DNA of 64,000 nucleotides from Desulfobaccales bacterium (GTDB lineage Bacteria; Desulfobacterota; Desulfobaccia; Desulfobaccales; 0-14-0-80-60-11): the NCBI GenBank assembly GCA_037481655.1, contig JBBFLF010000002.1:65856-129855 (forward strand). The letters run 5' to 3'. The position numbers and the translations under genes were made by a program. The notes under the pieces were generated by a model. That model was not told where the DNA came from and made no database searches. It saw nothing but the letters and a program-made list of their open reading frames with translations. Each line of letters opens with the position of its first letter. Within the stretch, counting starts at the first letter, position 1. Shown piece after piece: positions 45,920-55,188 of the stretch.

Positions 45920-46229
45920 GAAACCTACCTGCCCTCCTGGGCGCAATGAATTTTAAAATTTATTTAATCACTATGGTTAAAATATGCAACCGTTTATCCG
46001 AATATTTAAAAAATTATTCCTCTCTTCCGCTGTCAGCTCTCCGAGAGAATTCCTTCCCAGGGCAGCGTCAAGGCTCTTCCCGCTTCTCCCAGGGTTGCTC
46101 CGGAGAGCCGGGCGGTGAATGAGGGCTGAGAAGGAGGAGGGCACCCTCGGCTTCATCCAAAGCACCTGCCGGAGCCCGCCGGCAGGCGACGGCCATGCAT
46201 ACCCCGGGGACCCGCAGGGGGAAAAGGCC
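45920..46229. other. 310-base gap downstream of btuC, strong hairpin
   Basis: CCTGCCGG (46165-46172) and CCGGCAGG (46179-46186) form a perfect hairpin with a six-base loop 44-65 bases after the btuC stop. It has no T-tract. An AT-rich stretch at 45950-46020 probably carries the promoter of the permease gene. An ABC ATPase (btuD) gene was looked for here and is not present. Confidence 0.55.
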
Positions 46230-47222
46230 TCAGCGACTTCGCAGCAGGAGAAAGATGAACAGCGGGGCGCCCACCAAGGCCGTCACCACCCCCACCGGCA
46301 TCTCCCCCGTGGCCGGCAGTACCCGGGAGAGGAGGTCGCACAACACCAGAAAGCTGGCGCCGCCCAAAAGGGAAGCCGGAAGCAGCAGGCGGTGGTCCGG
46401 GCCCACCAGCAGGCGCAGCAGATGCGGCACCACCAGGCCCACAAAGCCCACCAACCCGGAGTGACAGACCACCAGGCTCACCAGAAAGGAGGTGAGGATC
46501 AGGAGCAGGCGGGAGATGACGGCGACATTGAGCCCCAGAAAATGGGCGCTTTCCTCTCCCAGGAGGAGCAGGTTGAGGGGGCGGGCCAGTCCCATGAGCA
46601 CCACAAAGCCGGGGAGGAGAGCGGCGGCCAGATAAGGGAGATGCTCCGGCGCCGCCAGGGAGAGGTCCCCCATGAGCCAGAAGAGCAGGTGGTGCAGGCG
46701 GGCATCCTGGGTCAAAGACAAAAGAAACATGATGATGGCGCCGCAGAAGGCGTTGACCATGACCCCGGAGAGGAGCAGGGCTTCGTGGCGCCGCACCGCC
46801 TTACCCCAGGTAAGGAGCACCAGCAGGGCCAAGGTGGCCATGCTCCCGGCAAAGGCCAGGCCCGTGACCCCGGGAAAGGCAGCCCACCCCGCCAGCAGGG
46901 CCAGGATGGCCCCCACCGCCGCTCCGCCGGAAACCCCCAGGATGTAGGGCTCTGCCAGGGGATTGCGCAAGAGAGCCTGAAAAACCACCCCCGCCGCCGA
47001 CAGGGTGGCCCCCACCAGCGCAGCCAGGAGCACCCGGGGAAAACGCAGGTGCCAGATGATGACCGGCAGGATGTCTTCCGGGTCGCCAGAGCCCAAAAGA
47101 GCGCTGAAAGTAGGCCGCCAACCGGCTCCCCAGGAGCCGGCGCACAGCCCCGCCGCCAGGCTGAGGGCCAGCCCCAGGCCGCCCACGGCCAGCACCAGAA
47201 GCAAGCGGCGTCCCAGGTTCAT
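46230..47222 (-). CDS. btuC: Cobalamin ABC transporter permease BtuC-like (FecCD family)
   Basis: A 330-residue permease with about ten membrane helices. RFPRVLLAALVGATLSAAGVVFQALLRNPLAEPYILGVSGGAA in part is the FecCD family signature; GLVGFVGLVVPHLLRLLVGPDHR is the coupling-helix region that contacts the ATPase. The assignment to cobalamin rests on the riboswitch-controlled operon; iron-siderophore permeases share the fold. Its ATG overlaps the btuF stop. The expected ATPase gene does not follow. Confidence 0.85.
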   Translation of the reverse strand: MNLGRRLLLVLAVGGLGLALSLAAGLCAGSWGAGWRPTFSALLGSGDPEDILPVIIWHLRFPRVLLAALVGATLSAAGVVFQALLRNPLAEPYILGVSGGAAVGAILALLAGWAAFPGVTGLAFAGSMATLALLVLLTWGKAVRRHEALLLSGVMVNAFCGAIIMFLLSLTQDARLHHLLFWLMGDLSLAAPEHLPYLAAALLPGFVVLMGLARPLNLLLLGEESAHFLGLNVAVISRLLLILTSFLVSLVVCHSGLVGFVGLVVPHLLRLLVGPDHRLLLPASLLGGASFLVLCDLLSRVLPATGEMPVGVVTALVGAPLFIFLLLRSR

Positions 47223-48112
47223 GGCAGGGCCGCCGCCAGATCCGGGTGGAGGAGCCGGAAGACCAGCTCGAGACCATCAAATAGCCGGGGGCCGGGCCGG
47301 TCCACCAGATCGGAGTCAATGAGGTGGATCCGGCCCTGCCGGACGGCGGGGAGTTGCACCCAGCGCTGCCATCCGGCCTTGACCTGCTCAAAGAGACCTT
47401 CCCGTTCCATGGTGGTGATGATGATGACCTCCGGGCGCAGGGCCAGGACCTGCTCCTGGGAGAAGCGGGGATAAGGCGGCCCGCCCGCCGCCACATTGAT
47501 ACCGCCGGCGGTGGCGATGAGCTCATCGATGAGGGTGTGGGAGCCGGCGGAGACCAGGGGCGATACCCCGATCTGGAAGAAGACCCGGGGCCGGGAGCGC
47601 GCCTGGGACGCCAGGTTTCTGATCCGGGCCAGGCGCCGGCCCAGATCCTCGGCCAGCGCCCGGGTGGCCTCATGGACGCCGAGGCGGTTTCCCACCTCCA
47701 ACAGAGTGGCGATCACCCCCTCCAGGGTGCGGGGGTCCACCACGTGCACCGGAATCCCCACATACTGAAGGCGGGCCAGGAGATGGGGCGGGGTGCCGTC
47801 CCGCACGGCCAGCACCAGATCGGGTTTAAGAGCCACCACCCGCTCCACGTCGGGGTGGATGTAGGAGCCCACCCGGGGGAGTCCCTGAACCTGCGGTGGG
47901 TAGTCGCTGTGGCGATCCACCCCCACCAGCCGCTCCCCGGCCCCCACCGCAAAGACCATCTCCGTGAGGCTGGGGGCCAGGGTCACCAGCCGCCGGGGCG
48001 CAGCCGGTGCTAGTGAGGACTCCATCCCTACTCCCGTCGCCGCCCGGAGCAGGCCGGTCTGGAGGGTGAGTCCCACCAGCAGCAGGCAAAGGAGGGGGAT
48101 TCGTGGAGTCAC
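47219..48112 (-). CDS. btuF: Periplasmic cobalamin-binding protein BtuF-like
   Basis: A 297-residue ABC substrate-binding protein. A signal peptide is clear (LLCLLLVGLTLQTGLLRAATG). The mature part shows RRLVTLAPSLTEMVFAVGAGERLVGVDRHSDYPPQ and VGSYIHPDVERVVALKPDLVLA, a class III binding-protein pattern typical of BtuF and related proteins. It overlaps btuC by four bases. Specificity is taken from the operon. Confidence 0.87.
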   Translation of the reverse strand: MTPRIPLLCLLLVGLTLQTGLLRAATGVGMESSLAPAAPRRLVTLAPSLTEMVFAVGAGERLVGVDRHSDYPPQVQGLPRVGSYIHPDVERVVALKPDLVLAVRDGTPPHLLARLQYVGIPVHVVDPRTLEGVIATLLEVGNRLGVHEATRALAEDLGRRLARIRNLASQARSRPRVFFQIGVSPLVSAGSHTLIDELIATAGGINVAAGGPPYPRFSQEQVLALRPEVIIITTMEREGLFEQVKAGWQRWVQLPAVRQGRIHLIDSDLVDRPGPRLFDGLELVFRLLHPDLAAALP

Positions 48113-48304
48113 GGCCGGTTCTATCTTCAGGGGCGGCGGGCCGCCCTCACCTTGCTTCTCCCGCCCCTTTAAGTTGGGGAAATCGTAGCCAAAATCCTGA
48201 GGTCCTTAACCAAAGTCCCGGGTGCCCTGAGAGACTGGGAAGAGGGCCGCAGATTCCTGCCCCCCCTTCCCACCTTTCATCGCTCCCGCTGAAATTATAC
48301 TTTT

Positions 48305-50356
48305 TCAGATTTCCAGGCGCAGGCCCCCGATGATCTGGAACCGGGGCGAGGAGTAACCGAACACCTCCTCATAGTCCCGGTCGAAGAGGTTGAGGGCCCG
48401 AACCATGAGTTTCAGGCTTTTGACCTGATGCCAATTCTGCACCAGGGTATAGGAGGCGGCCAGGTCGGCGGTGAAATACCCGCCCCGGCGTTCCCGGACG
48501 GCATAGTAGGGCGGCAGGAAGGAGGGCCGGCGGTCCTCCCGCACCCCCACATACAGGCCATGGACGTTGAGTTCCAGAGGTCCCCGGACATAGCTGAGGT
48601 CAAAGCTCACGGTCTGGCGCGGCCGGCGCAGGAGGTTTTTCCCGGTGATAATGTTGATGCTGGTGATGCCGCCGTCATCCAGGACCCTGAACTGGGTGAG
48701 GTAGGTATAGGAGGCGCGCAGCGAAAAACCCCGGTAGGGTTTCGTTTGTATATAGGCCTCGATGCCCTTGGTGCGGGCGGCGGCGATATTCTCAAAGGTG
48801 CCGGTGGTGAAGCCGGTCTGCACGTATTGAATAAGGTCGGTGAAGTGATTTTCAAAATAGGTGACGCCGGCCCGCAGGCGGCCCTGCCAGAGCCACTGAT
48901 CCGCCCCCACTTCCCAGCTGACGTTCTTTTCCGGGTTCAGTTTGGGGTTGCCCCGGAAGAAGGGGTTCAGGGAGTTGGTTTCCAAAAAAGAGGGGGCCTT
49001 CACCGCCCGGCCGCCGGCGGCCCTCAGGGTGGTGTCGGTCTCCGGAAACCGCAGGGCGGCGGAGGCCCGGGGGCAGAATTCCAGCTTCTGGAAGGCCCGG
49101 TTGTCCTCCAGGCTGGCCCCCAGGTTCAGGAAGAAGCGCTCCCGGACGGCCAGCTGCTCCTGGAGATACCAGGTGACGCTCCCCCGATGGGCCTTGGTGG
49201 TGCTTTCCTTGTAGCCGGAGAAGGTCAGCCAGTCCCAGTCCCGGCTCCAGCCTTCATAGCGGGCGTGGCGCAGCTCCACCCCCAGGGTGGTGGTGCCGGC
49301 CAGACGCTCCTTGGCCCCGAAGACAAGATTCGTCCGGTAATGGGCGGTCCACTGCGTTTCCTGATCCCGGCTGAAGAAATCGAAGTCCTGAAACAGGACC
49401 TCCCGGGGGTTGGCCGGGTTGTTATAGCGCAGGAGGGTATTGAGAAAGCCCAGCTGCAGCTCGTGTTCCCACCAGGGGAAGGGGGTGTAGCGGGTGGTGA
49501 GGCCCAAAAGCAGCAGCCGGGATTTCTGGTTCTGGTCCGGGTCCAGCCCGACACCGCCTTTGTCTTTGGGGTCGAAACGGTCGCCGCTGAAGGTGGGGAA
49601 CCCATAATACGTGTCCACATAATACTGGGTGAGGGTGAAGGTCAGATTCCTCAGCGGCTCCAGGTCAAAGCGGGAATTGACCACATTGCTGGCAAAGCGG
49701 TTGTTGAAAGAGAGGATCCCGGTATCATCGTAGCGGCCATAGGCTAGGGAATAGGAGAAGGCGCCGGCGGAACCCGTGAGGCTGAGGCGCTGTTCACTGA
49801 TGAGGTTGTTGCGGCTGTGGCCCTCGGCATGGGCCCCCCAGAGGCTGGCGGCGGTCAGCCGGGGGGGACCGGACCCTTTCCGGGTGAAAAGCTGCACCAC
49901 CCCGGTCATGGCATCATTGCCATAGAGGGAGCTCATGGGCCCCCGCACCACCTCCAGACGCTCCACGTTGTCCAGGGTCAGTTTGCTGAAATCAAACAGT
50001 CCGCCGGTCTCATTGAGCCGGAAGCCGTTTAAGAGCACCAAGGTCATGTTGTTGTTGCCTCCCCTCAACAGGAGGGAGGTGGTGCCGCCCCGGCTGCCGG
50101 TCTGGGAGATGGTGGCGCCGGGCACATCCCGGAGGAAGGAGCTCACCCGGGGTTCCTGGCGGAGATCCATTTCCGGCGCCAGAAACACGGTGCTGGAGGT
50201 GGCCGTTTCCTTGCCGGGGACCTCGGTGCCGGTGGCGGTGACCACCATTTCCTCCAGGGTCTGGACCTCCGTCGCCCCCTTTTCGGCGCCCAACGCGACG
50301 GTCGCAGGGGCCAGGATCAGGAAAAGGACCGCAAACAGGAGCTGTCGTCTGTGCAT
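48305..50356 (-). CDS. btuB: TonB-dependent outer-membrane receptor, cobalamin (BtuB-like)
   Basis: A 683-residue receptor that brings cobamides across the outer membrane using TonB energy. After a signal peptide (LLFAVLFLILAPATVALG) a TonB box-like segment (EEMVVTATG) leads into the plug domain (PRVSSFLRDVPGATISQTGSRGG; LNGFRLNETGG; RLEVVRGPMSSLYGNDAMTGVV). The rest is a 22-strand barrel ending in LRLEI. A cobalamin riboswitch directly upstream supports the substrate. Two adjacent ATGs exist; the second has better spacing after GGGAGGG. Confidence 0.9.
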   Translation of the reverse strand: MHRRQLLFAVLFLILAPATVALGAEKGATEVQTLEEMVVTATGTEVPGKETATSSTVFLAPEMDLRQEPRVSSFLRDVPGATISQTGSRGGTTSLLLRGGNNNMTLVLLNGFRLNETGGLFDFSKLTLDNVERLEVVRGPMSSLYGNDAMTGVVQLFTRKGSGPPRLTAASLWGAHAEGHSRNNLISEQRLSLTGSAGAFSYSLAYGRYDDTGILSFNNRFASNVVNSRFDLEPLRNLTFTLTQYYVDTYYGFPTFSGDRFDPKDKGGVGLDPDQNQKSRLLLLGLTTRYTPFPWWEHELQLGFLNTLLRYNNPANPREVLFQDFDFFSRDQETQWTAHYRTNLVFGAKERLAGTTTLGVELRHARYEGWSRDWDWLTFSGYKESTTKAHRGSVTWYLQEQLAVRERFFLNLGASLEDNRAFQKLEFCPRASAALRFPETDTTLRAAGGRAVKAPSFLETNSLNPFFRGNPKLNPEKNVSWEVGADQWLWQGRLRAGVTYFENHFTDLIQYVQTGFTTGTFENIAAARTKGIEAYIQTKPYRGFSLRASYTYLTQFRVLDDGGITSINIITGKNLLRRPRQTVSFDLSYVRGPLELNVHGLYVGVREDRRPSFLPPYYAVRERRGGYFTADLAASYTLVQNWHQVKSLKLMVRALNLFDRDYEEVFGYSSPRFQIIGGLRLEI

Positions 50357-50419
50357 CATGCCCTCCCACAGGCGAAATGAAGGAAATGCAGATTTTCTGA
50401 GGCATGATCCACCGGACCG

Positions 50420-50455
50420 AAAAAAAAATCCCTGGGTCCGGGTGGACCCAAGGAT
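50420..50455 (-). terminator. Rho-independent terminator in the btuB leader
   Basis: Reading the minus strand, a stem of about 13 bp (ATCC and TGGGTCC with GGACCCA and GGAT, one T/G mismatch) has loop ACCC and runs into nine T. It lies between the cobalamin riboswitch and btuB, so it is the expression platform: with ligand bound, transcription should end here. Confidence 0.88.
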
Positions 50456-50544
50456 TGCACCCTGCTTCCTTGATCCCTGGGGTGCCGGGAGGCCAGCTCC
50501 CGGCGGCGTCGGCCCCAATGCCTCGTTGGGGGACGCGGTGGCTT

Positions 50545-50705
50545 ACAGGCAGGTCTTCTGGCTCCCGGATCGTCCTACTTCCTGCGCCTTCCCGCCCGCA
50601 AAGGGCAGTGGCTTTATGCAGGGTTCGTCCCCGGTGACAGCGGCGGGACCGCGCCGGAATTGCACCGGCTTCCCTTTTCAGCCCGGAGGGCACCTGTCAG
50701 CTCGT
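50545..50705 (-). promoter_or_regulatory. Cobalamin riboswitch
   Basis: On the minus strand the conserved order is visible: an AAAAGGGAA-xx-CCGGTGCAATTCCGG core, CGCGGTCCCGCCGCTGTCAC, GCCACTG, GGCGGGAAGG, and the closing AGCCAGAAGACCTGCC, pairing with the 5' GACAGGTGCC. It lies about 190 bases upstream of btuB, just after a promoter, and before a terminator. Confidence 0.93.
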
Positions 50706-50708
50706 CTC

Positions 50709-50737
50709 ATCTTAAAAGGGGGGCAGGCCGGGGTCAA
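50709..50737 (-). promoter_or_regulatory. Sigma-70 promoter of the cobalamin operon
   Basis: On the minus strand, TTGACC (plus 50732-50737) and TAAGAT (plus 50709-50714) are 17 bases apart. Transcription would start at about 50702, exactly where the riboswitch begins. Confidence 0.75.
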
Positions 50738-50971
50738 GGAAAAAATCAGGGGGGCCAAGGGGAACTTGTCGCAAGAAAGGTCACCTTGCGGGATCACCAG
50801 GACAACAGCCCTTGTGGCCCCGGATGGCAGTTTCTTGGGCTTGGCCTGAGAGCGGGCTGGGGGGTAATGCGGGGCGCCAAGGGTATGGCGGAGTCTGAGC
50901 GGGGGTTTGGCAGGGCTGCGGCGATTTAGCCCTTTCGCCCTCGGCTCCCTTCCCTCACATGCGCTCTCTTC

Positions 50972-53335
50972 CTAAGCCTGTGCCGCCCTTTCCTGGCGGA
51001 GGACCCGGTTCAGGAGCGCGGCCATCTCCTGCACCCGGTAGGGTTTTTTCAGCACCCCCTGGAAACCGTAGCGCTCATATTGGGTGAGGATGGGGTCTTC
51101 GGCATAGCCGGAGGTGACGATGGCCACCACCTGGGGGTCCACCTCCCGGAGCTTCTCCACCGACTCTTTGCCGCCCATGCCGCCGGGGACGGTGAGATCC
51201 AGGATGACGGCGTCAAAAGGCTCCCCCCGGGCGCGGGCCTCCTGGTAGGCGGCCACCGCCACCTTGCCTTCCGGGACGCATTCCGCCCGGTACCCGAGGT
51301 GTTCCAGCATCCGGCGGGCCACGTCTGCCACCTGGGGATCGTCCTCCAGGACCAGGACTCGCCGGCCCGGAGGGACGGACAGGGAGGGAGCGGGGATAGG
51401 GGCCTGGTCCCTTGTGCCCTGAGGCGCGGCGGGGAGGTAGAGAGTGAAGGTGGCCCCCTCTCCGAGAGTGGAGGAGCAGGTGAGGTAGCCGCCATGCTTT
51501 TGCAGGATGGAAAAGGCGGTGGCCAGCCCCAGGCCGCTGCCCCCCGGTTTGGTGGTGAAGTACGGATCGAAAATCTTTCCCAGCAAAGCGGGGTCGATGC
51601 CCGGTCCTTGGTCAGCGATGGCCACCCGGACATAAGGGCCGGGAGTCAGGGGCAATCCGTCTGCCTCCGTCATCCGGCAGTTTTCCGCAGTCACAGTAAT
51701 CTGGCCGCCCCCGGGCATGGCCTGGTGGGCATTGATGAGGATATCCTGCAGGGCCTGGCGCACCTGCCCCGGGTCCACATGGGCCGCCCACAGGTCCGCT
51801 GGGAGGGAACAGTGGGCCCGGGAGCGGGAGCCGGCCAGGGCCAGGGTGATGGCCTCCTGGAGGAGGGGGCCCACCGGGGTGATCTGCTTAACGGGGGTGC
51901 CGCCTTTGGCGAAGGTGAGGAGCTGCTGCGCCAAGCCCTGGGCCCTGAGACAGGCCTGCTCCGCTGCCTGCAGGGATTTCTGGGCCGCCTCCGGCAGTTC
52001 GGCCGTCAGGGTCACCAAGGTGATGTTCCCTAACAAGGCGGTGAGGAGATTGTTGAAGTCGTGGGCGATACCGCCGGCCAGAATGCCCACAGCCTCCAGT
52101 TTGTCCAGTTTGAGGCGCTCCTCTTCCTGGCGCTTGCGCTCGGTGATATCGAAGAGGATGCCCTGAAGGGTCGGGGGTTGGCCCTCCGGCCCCGCCAGGA
52201 GCTGACTGCGCTCCTGGATCCAGCGTACCTGGCCGTCCCGGGTGCGGATGCGGTATTCCCGCATCACGGCCTGCGGGGCTGCACAGGCCTGGGGAGGGAC
52301 CGGTTCCCGGTCCTCGGACAGGATGAGGTCTTGCCAGCGGAGCTGCCTCAGGTGGAAGGCTTCCCGGGAATAGCCCGTCAGGGCCTCAATTTTGTGATCA
52401 TAGAAATCGAGGCTGCCATCGGGCTGGCAGGTGAAGACCACCCCGGGGATGTTTTCCACCAGGAGGCGGTATTTTTCTTCGCTCTGCCGCAGCCGGGCCT
52501 GCGATTCCTGCAGCTCCCGGGTGCGGGCCTCCAGGATGTCCTCCACCCGGAGCAGGGCCCGTTCCCGGCGCACCTTGAAGCTGAGCTCCACCAGATAGCG
52601 GGGGTCGAAGGGTTTGCGCAGATAGCCGTCGGCCCCCCGGCTGAGGAAGTGCATGGCCAAAGTGGGGTCGGCGTCGGTGGTGATCATGATGACCGCCGGG
52701 AAGGTCGTTCCCGCGGTGAATTCCTGCAGCAACTGATCTCCCGGCACATCCGGCAGATGATAATCCAGGATGATCAGCTCCGGGGTGAAGTCTGCAAAGA
52801 GACGGCGGCCCTCGGCGCCGGTGAGGGCGATTTGGGTCTGGTAGCCGGATTCCCGGAAGGTGCGCTCCAGGAGGCGGGCCAGGGTGGGGCTGTCTTCCAC
52901 AATCAGGACCCGGGGGCAGATGGTGGGGGTCTGGCCGGAGAGGAGGCTCCGCACCACGCCTTTCAGTTCGGCGGCGCTGCAGGGCATTGAGAGGAAGGCA
53001 TCCGCCCCCAGGTCCCGGGTGATCTCCTGGGCATCCACCCCGGCAAAAGTGGCGGAGACCACCAAGAGGGGGACGTGCCGGTAGGCGGGATACTCGGCCG
53101 AGCGCAGGAGGCGGCAGAAACGCCAGCCGTCAATGCCGGGCATATGGAGGTCGGTGACCAAGAGGTCCGGCGGGCCCTCCTGCTCCATCAGGGCCAGGGC
53201 CTCGGCAACGCCGGCGGCACAGCGAACCTCCAGCCCCTCCTTGGCCAGGATGGCCGCGAGGAGGCGCAATTGCGTGGGGTCGTCATTGACCACCACGACT
53301 CTGCGGGGTGTCACCGCTGAGGTAGCATGCGGCAT
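50972..53335 (-). CDS. Hybrid sensor histidine kinase, REC-REC-PAS-HisKA-HATPase-REC
   Basis: A 787-residue soluble hybrid kinase. Two receiver domains come first (about 12-135, acceptor Asp62; about 145-265, acceptor in IILDYHLPD), then a short coiled coil, a PAS domain (about 280-395), a HisKA with AGGIAHDFNNLLTALLGN (His near 424), an HATPase (NAHQAMP; ADQGPGID; GSGLGLAT), and a third receiver (about 675-787, ILDLTVPGG). No membrane helix is present. Two N-terminal receivers suggest it takes input from other kinases as well as from its PAS domain. An Hpt gene lies 60 bases upstream on the same strand. Confidence 0.95.
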   Translation of the reverse strand: MPHATSAVTPRRVVVVNDDPTQLRLLAAILAKEGLEVRCAAGVAEALALMEQEGPPDLLVTDLHMPGIDGWRFCRLLRSAEYPAYRHVPLLVVSATFAGVDAQEITRDLGADAFLSMPCSAAELKGVVRSLLSGQTPTICPRVLIVEDSPTLARLLERTFRESGYQTQIALTGAEGRRLFADFTPELIILDYHLPDVPGDQLLQEFTAGTTFPAVIMITTDADPTLAMHFLSRGADGYLRKPFDPRYLVELSFKVRRERALLRVEDILEARTRELQESQARLRQSEEKYRLLVENIPGVVFTCQPDGSLDFYDHKIEALTGYSREAFHLRQLRWQDLILSEDREPVPPQACAAPQAVMREYRIRTRDGQVRWIQERSQLLAGPEGQPPTLQGILFDITERKRQEEERLKLDKLEAVGILAGGIAHDFNNLLTALLGNITLVTLTAELPEAAQKSLQAAEQACLRAQGLAQQLLTFAKGGTPVKQITPVGPLLQEAITLALAGSRSRAHCSLPADLWAAHVDPGQVRQALQDILINAHQAMPGGGQITVTAENCRMTEADGLPLTPGPYVRVAIADQGPGIDPALLGKIFDPYFTTKPGGSGLGLATAFSILQKHGGYLTCSSTLGEGATFTLYLPAAPQGTRDQAPIPAPSLSVPPGRRVLVLEDDPQVADVARRMLEHLGYRAECVPEGKVAVAAYQEARARGEPFDAVILDLTVPGGMGGKESVEKLREVDPQVVAIVTSGYAEDPILTQYERYGFQGVLKKPYRVQEMAALLNRVLRQERAAQA

Positions 53336-53395
53336 GGGCTCGTCTTCCGCTCTTAGTCCCTGCCACCTGGTCTGCCCGCAAGGAGGGGCGGGCGG

Positions 53396-53725
53396 TTATA
53401 AAGTCACGGCCTGTTGGAAACGGGTCAGCTCTTCCTCCACGGCCTGGAGAAGACCGGGAACGGCAGTCAGGTCTCCCTCCCTGCCGGCCTGCTCCAGTTG
53501 GGCGGCCCGATGGCTGAGGGCCTCGGCGCCCAAACCGGCGGCCGCGCCCTTGAGGGAGTGGGCCTGGTTCCAGATGGTGTGGGCATCGCCCACCGCCAGG
53601 GCGGCCTGCAGTTCCTGGATCTGAATCCAGGACTGGCTGAGGAAGAGGTCCACAAGCTCCCGGAGGAGGTCTTCATCCCCCTCCAGGCGATCCAACACTT
53701 CCGAGCGCTGAAAAATCTCCGTCAT
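53396..53725 (-). CDS. Histidine phosphotransfer (Hpt) protein
   Basis: A 109-residue single Hpt domain. The phosphoacceptor motif AHSLKGAAAGLGA places His56; flanking helices have the usual leucine pattern. The ATG at 53725 was chosen after GGAGAGGG; a longer frame has a non-homologous leader. It lies between a REC-GGDEF gene and the hybrid kinase and can pass phosphate between their receivers. Confidence 0.93.
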   Translation of the reverse strand: MTEIFQRSEVLDRLEGDEDLLRELVDLFLSQSWIQIQELQAALAVGDAHTIWNQAHSLKGAAAGLGAEALSHRAAQLEQAGREGDLTAVPGLLQAVEEELTRFQQAVTL

Positions 53726-53813
53726 GAGATTCCCTCTCCTCCTGAGACAGGCCAAACCCGCCGGGGGCAGCTGTGCCGTTTTGGGCCGGAATGGCAGGCT
53801 TTTTCACCTGAGC

Positions 53814-54875
53814 TCACATTCCTCCTGGGTCCGGGCCACGGGGACCGGCCACCCGGTTGCGACCGCCGGCCTTGGCCTGATAGAGGCACGCATCGGCCTG
53901 GGCCAGGAGGGCTTCGGCGCTCGGGGCGCCCGGTTCGCCGGGCGCTACGGCAACCACTCCGAAGCTGGCGGTCACCGGCACCGGCCCGGCGGCGGTGACG
54001 AACGGCGTGGCCGCCACCCGGTTCAGGAGGCGCCGGGCCAACGCCAGGCACCCGGGGAGACCGGTCTCCGGCAGGACCATCACAAACTCCTCGCCGCCGT
54101 AGCGGGCCAGCCAGTCCACCCCTTGCCGCACTTGGCCGGAGACTCGCCGGGTGAATTCTTTGAGGACGTCATCGCCCACGCCGTGGCCGAAGGTGTCATT
54201 GATTGCTTTAAAATGGTCCAGGTCGCACAGGATGAGCCCCAGAGGGCGGTGGTAGCGCCGGGCCCGGGCCAGTTCCCGGGGCAGATTCTCCATCAGGTAA
54301 CGGCGGTTATAGACCCCGGTGAGGGGGTCGGTGACCGCCAGCCGGGCAATCTCCCGATTGCGCTCCTTGAGAGTGCGCTCCAAAGCCAAAATGCGGCGGC
54401 CGGTGCGCATCCGGGCCAAGAGTTCCATGGGGTGCACCGGTTTCACCAGATAATCATCGGCGCCGGCCTCCAGACCGGTGAGCACATCATCCAGGGAATC
54501 CCGGGCGGTGAGGAGGATAAGATAGACGTAGGATTCCCACTCCTGGCTGCGGATGGCCCGGCACAGTTCCAGCCCGTCCATCTCCGGCATCATCCAGTCG
54601 GTGAGGACCAGGGGGCAAAAATTCTCCCCGAGGCGCTCCAGGGCTTCCCGGCCGTTGGCGGCGGTGAGCACCCTGTAGCCCTCCCGCCTCAGCTGCACTT
54701 CCAGCAGGCGGCAGGTGACGGGGTGATCGTCCACCACCATGACGGGCCAATCCTCCTCGTCAGCCACCCGCTGCTCCCTCCGGAGAGGGGGGGTGGACGT
54801 GCCCCTGGCTGCGCCGCCGACGGGCGTCATATGCCCCTCAAGCCCTTCGCCCTGCCGCATCTGCCTGGCGCTCAC
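53814..54875 (-). CDS. Response regulator diguanylate cyclase (REC-GGDEF)
   Basis: A PleD/WspR-like protein of up to 353 residues: receiver domain about 44-165 (Asp93 in LTDWMMPEMDG, Lys in VKPVHP), then GGDEF domain about 175-345 with ARYGGEEF (GGEEF at 260-264) intact, so cyclic-di-GMP synthesis is expected. The inhibitory I-site RxxD is missing; the residues before GGEEF read QGVD. The start is uncertain: GTG 54875, ATG 54860 or ATG 54830 would all keep both domains. It sits upstream of the Hpt gene. Confidence 0.92.
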   Translation of the reverse strand: MSARQMRQGEGLEGHMTPVGGAARGTSTPPLRREQRVADEEDWPVMVVDDHPVTCRLLEVQLRREGYRVLTAANGREALERLGENFCPLVLTDWMMPEMDGLELCRAIRSQEWESYVYLILLTARDSLDDVLTGLEAGADDYLVKPVHPMELLARMRTGRRILALERTLKERNREIARLAVTDPLTGVYNRRYLMENLPRELARARRYHRPLGLILCDLDHFKAINDTFGHGVGDDVLKEFTRRVSGQVRQGVDWLARYGGEEFVMVLPETGLPGCLALARRLLNRVAATPFVTAAGPVPVTASFGVVAVAPGEPGAPSAEALLAQADACLYQAKAGGRNRVAGPRGPDPGGM

Positions 54876-55188
54876 CTCCTGTGGCCTGCCATCCTGGCGG
54901 AGCCCGTCCTGGCCAAAGTCATGTGGACCGGCTCGGGCTCAGGCCTCCCCTGCCCTCGCCGCCCCCAGATGTCGTCAAACTGAAGGTTGATGTATCAGGC
55001 GCAGCCCGGGAGCCCTTATGGGGGGAGGATGAGCCTTGGTCTGTTGGTTTTCAACTTGCCCTTGGACCCGGTCCGGGGCCCGCTTCCCTCTTCCGCCCCT
55101 TTTCGCGGGGGCGGCCATCAAGGCATAACCGTCTGGTTTGGGCCGGCGCCTCCCCGCCTCCCTGTTTCAGCTCTGCTGTCCCCGGGGG
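54876..55188. other. 313-base gap between two minus-strand signalling genes
   Basis: No ORF with a ribosome binding site, terminator with T-tract, or RNA signature was recognised. G/C runs near 55080-55120 may form weak hairpins. Confidence 0.45.

Noticed and set aside
46119-47474. 451-codon open frame on the plus strand
   Set aside because: Antisense to btuC and part of btuF; Gln/His/Gly-rich with no domain.
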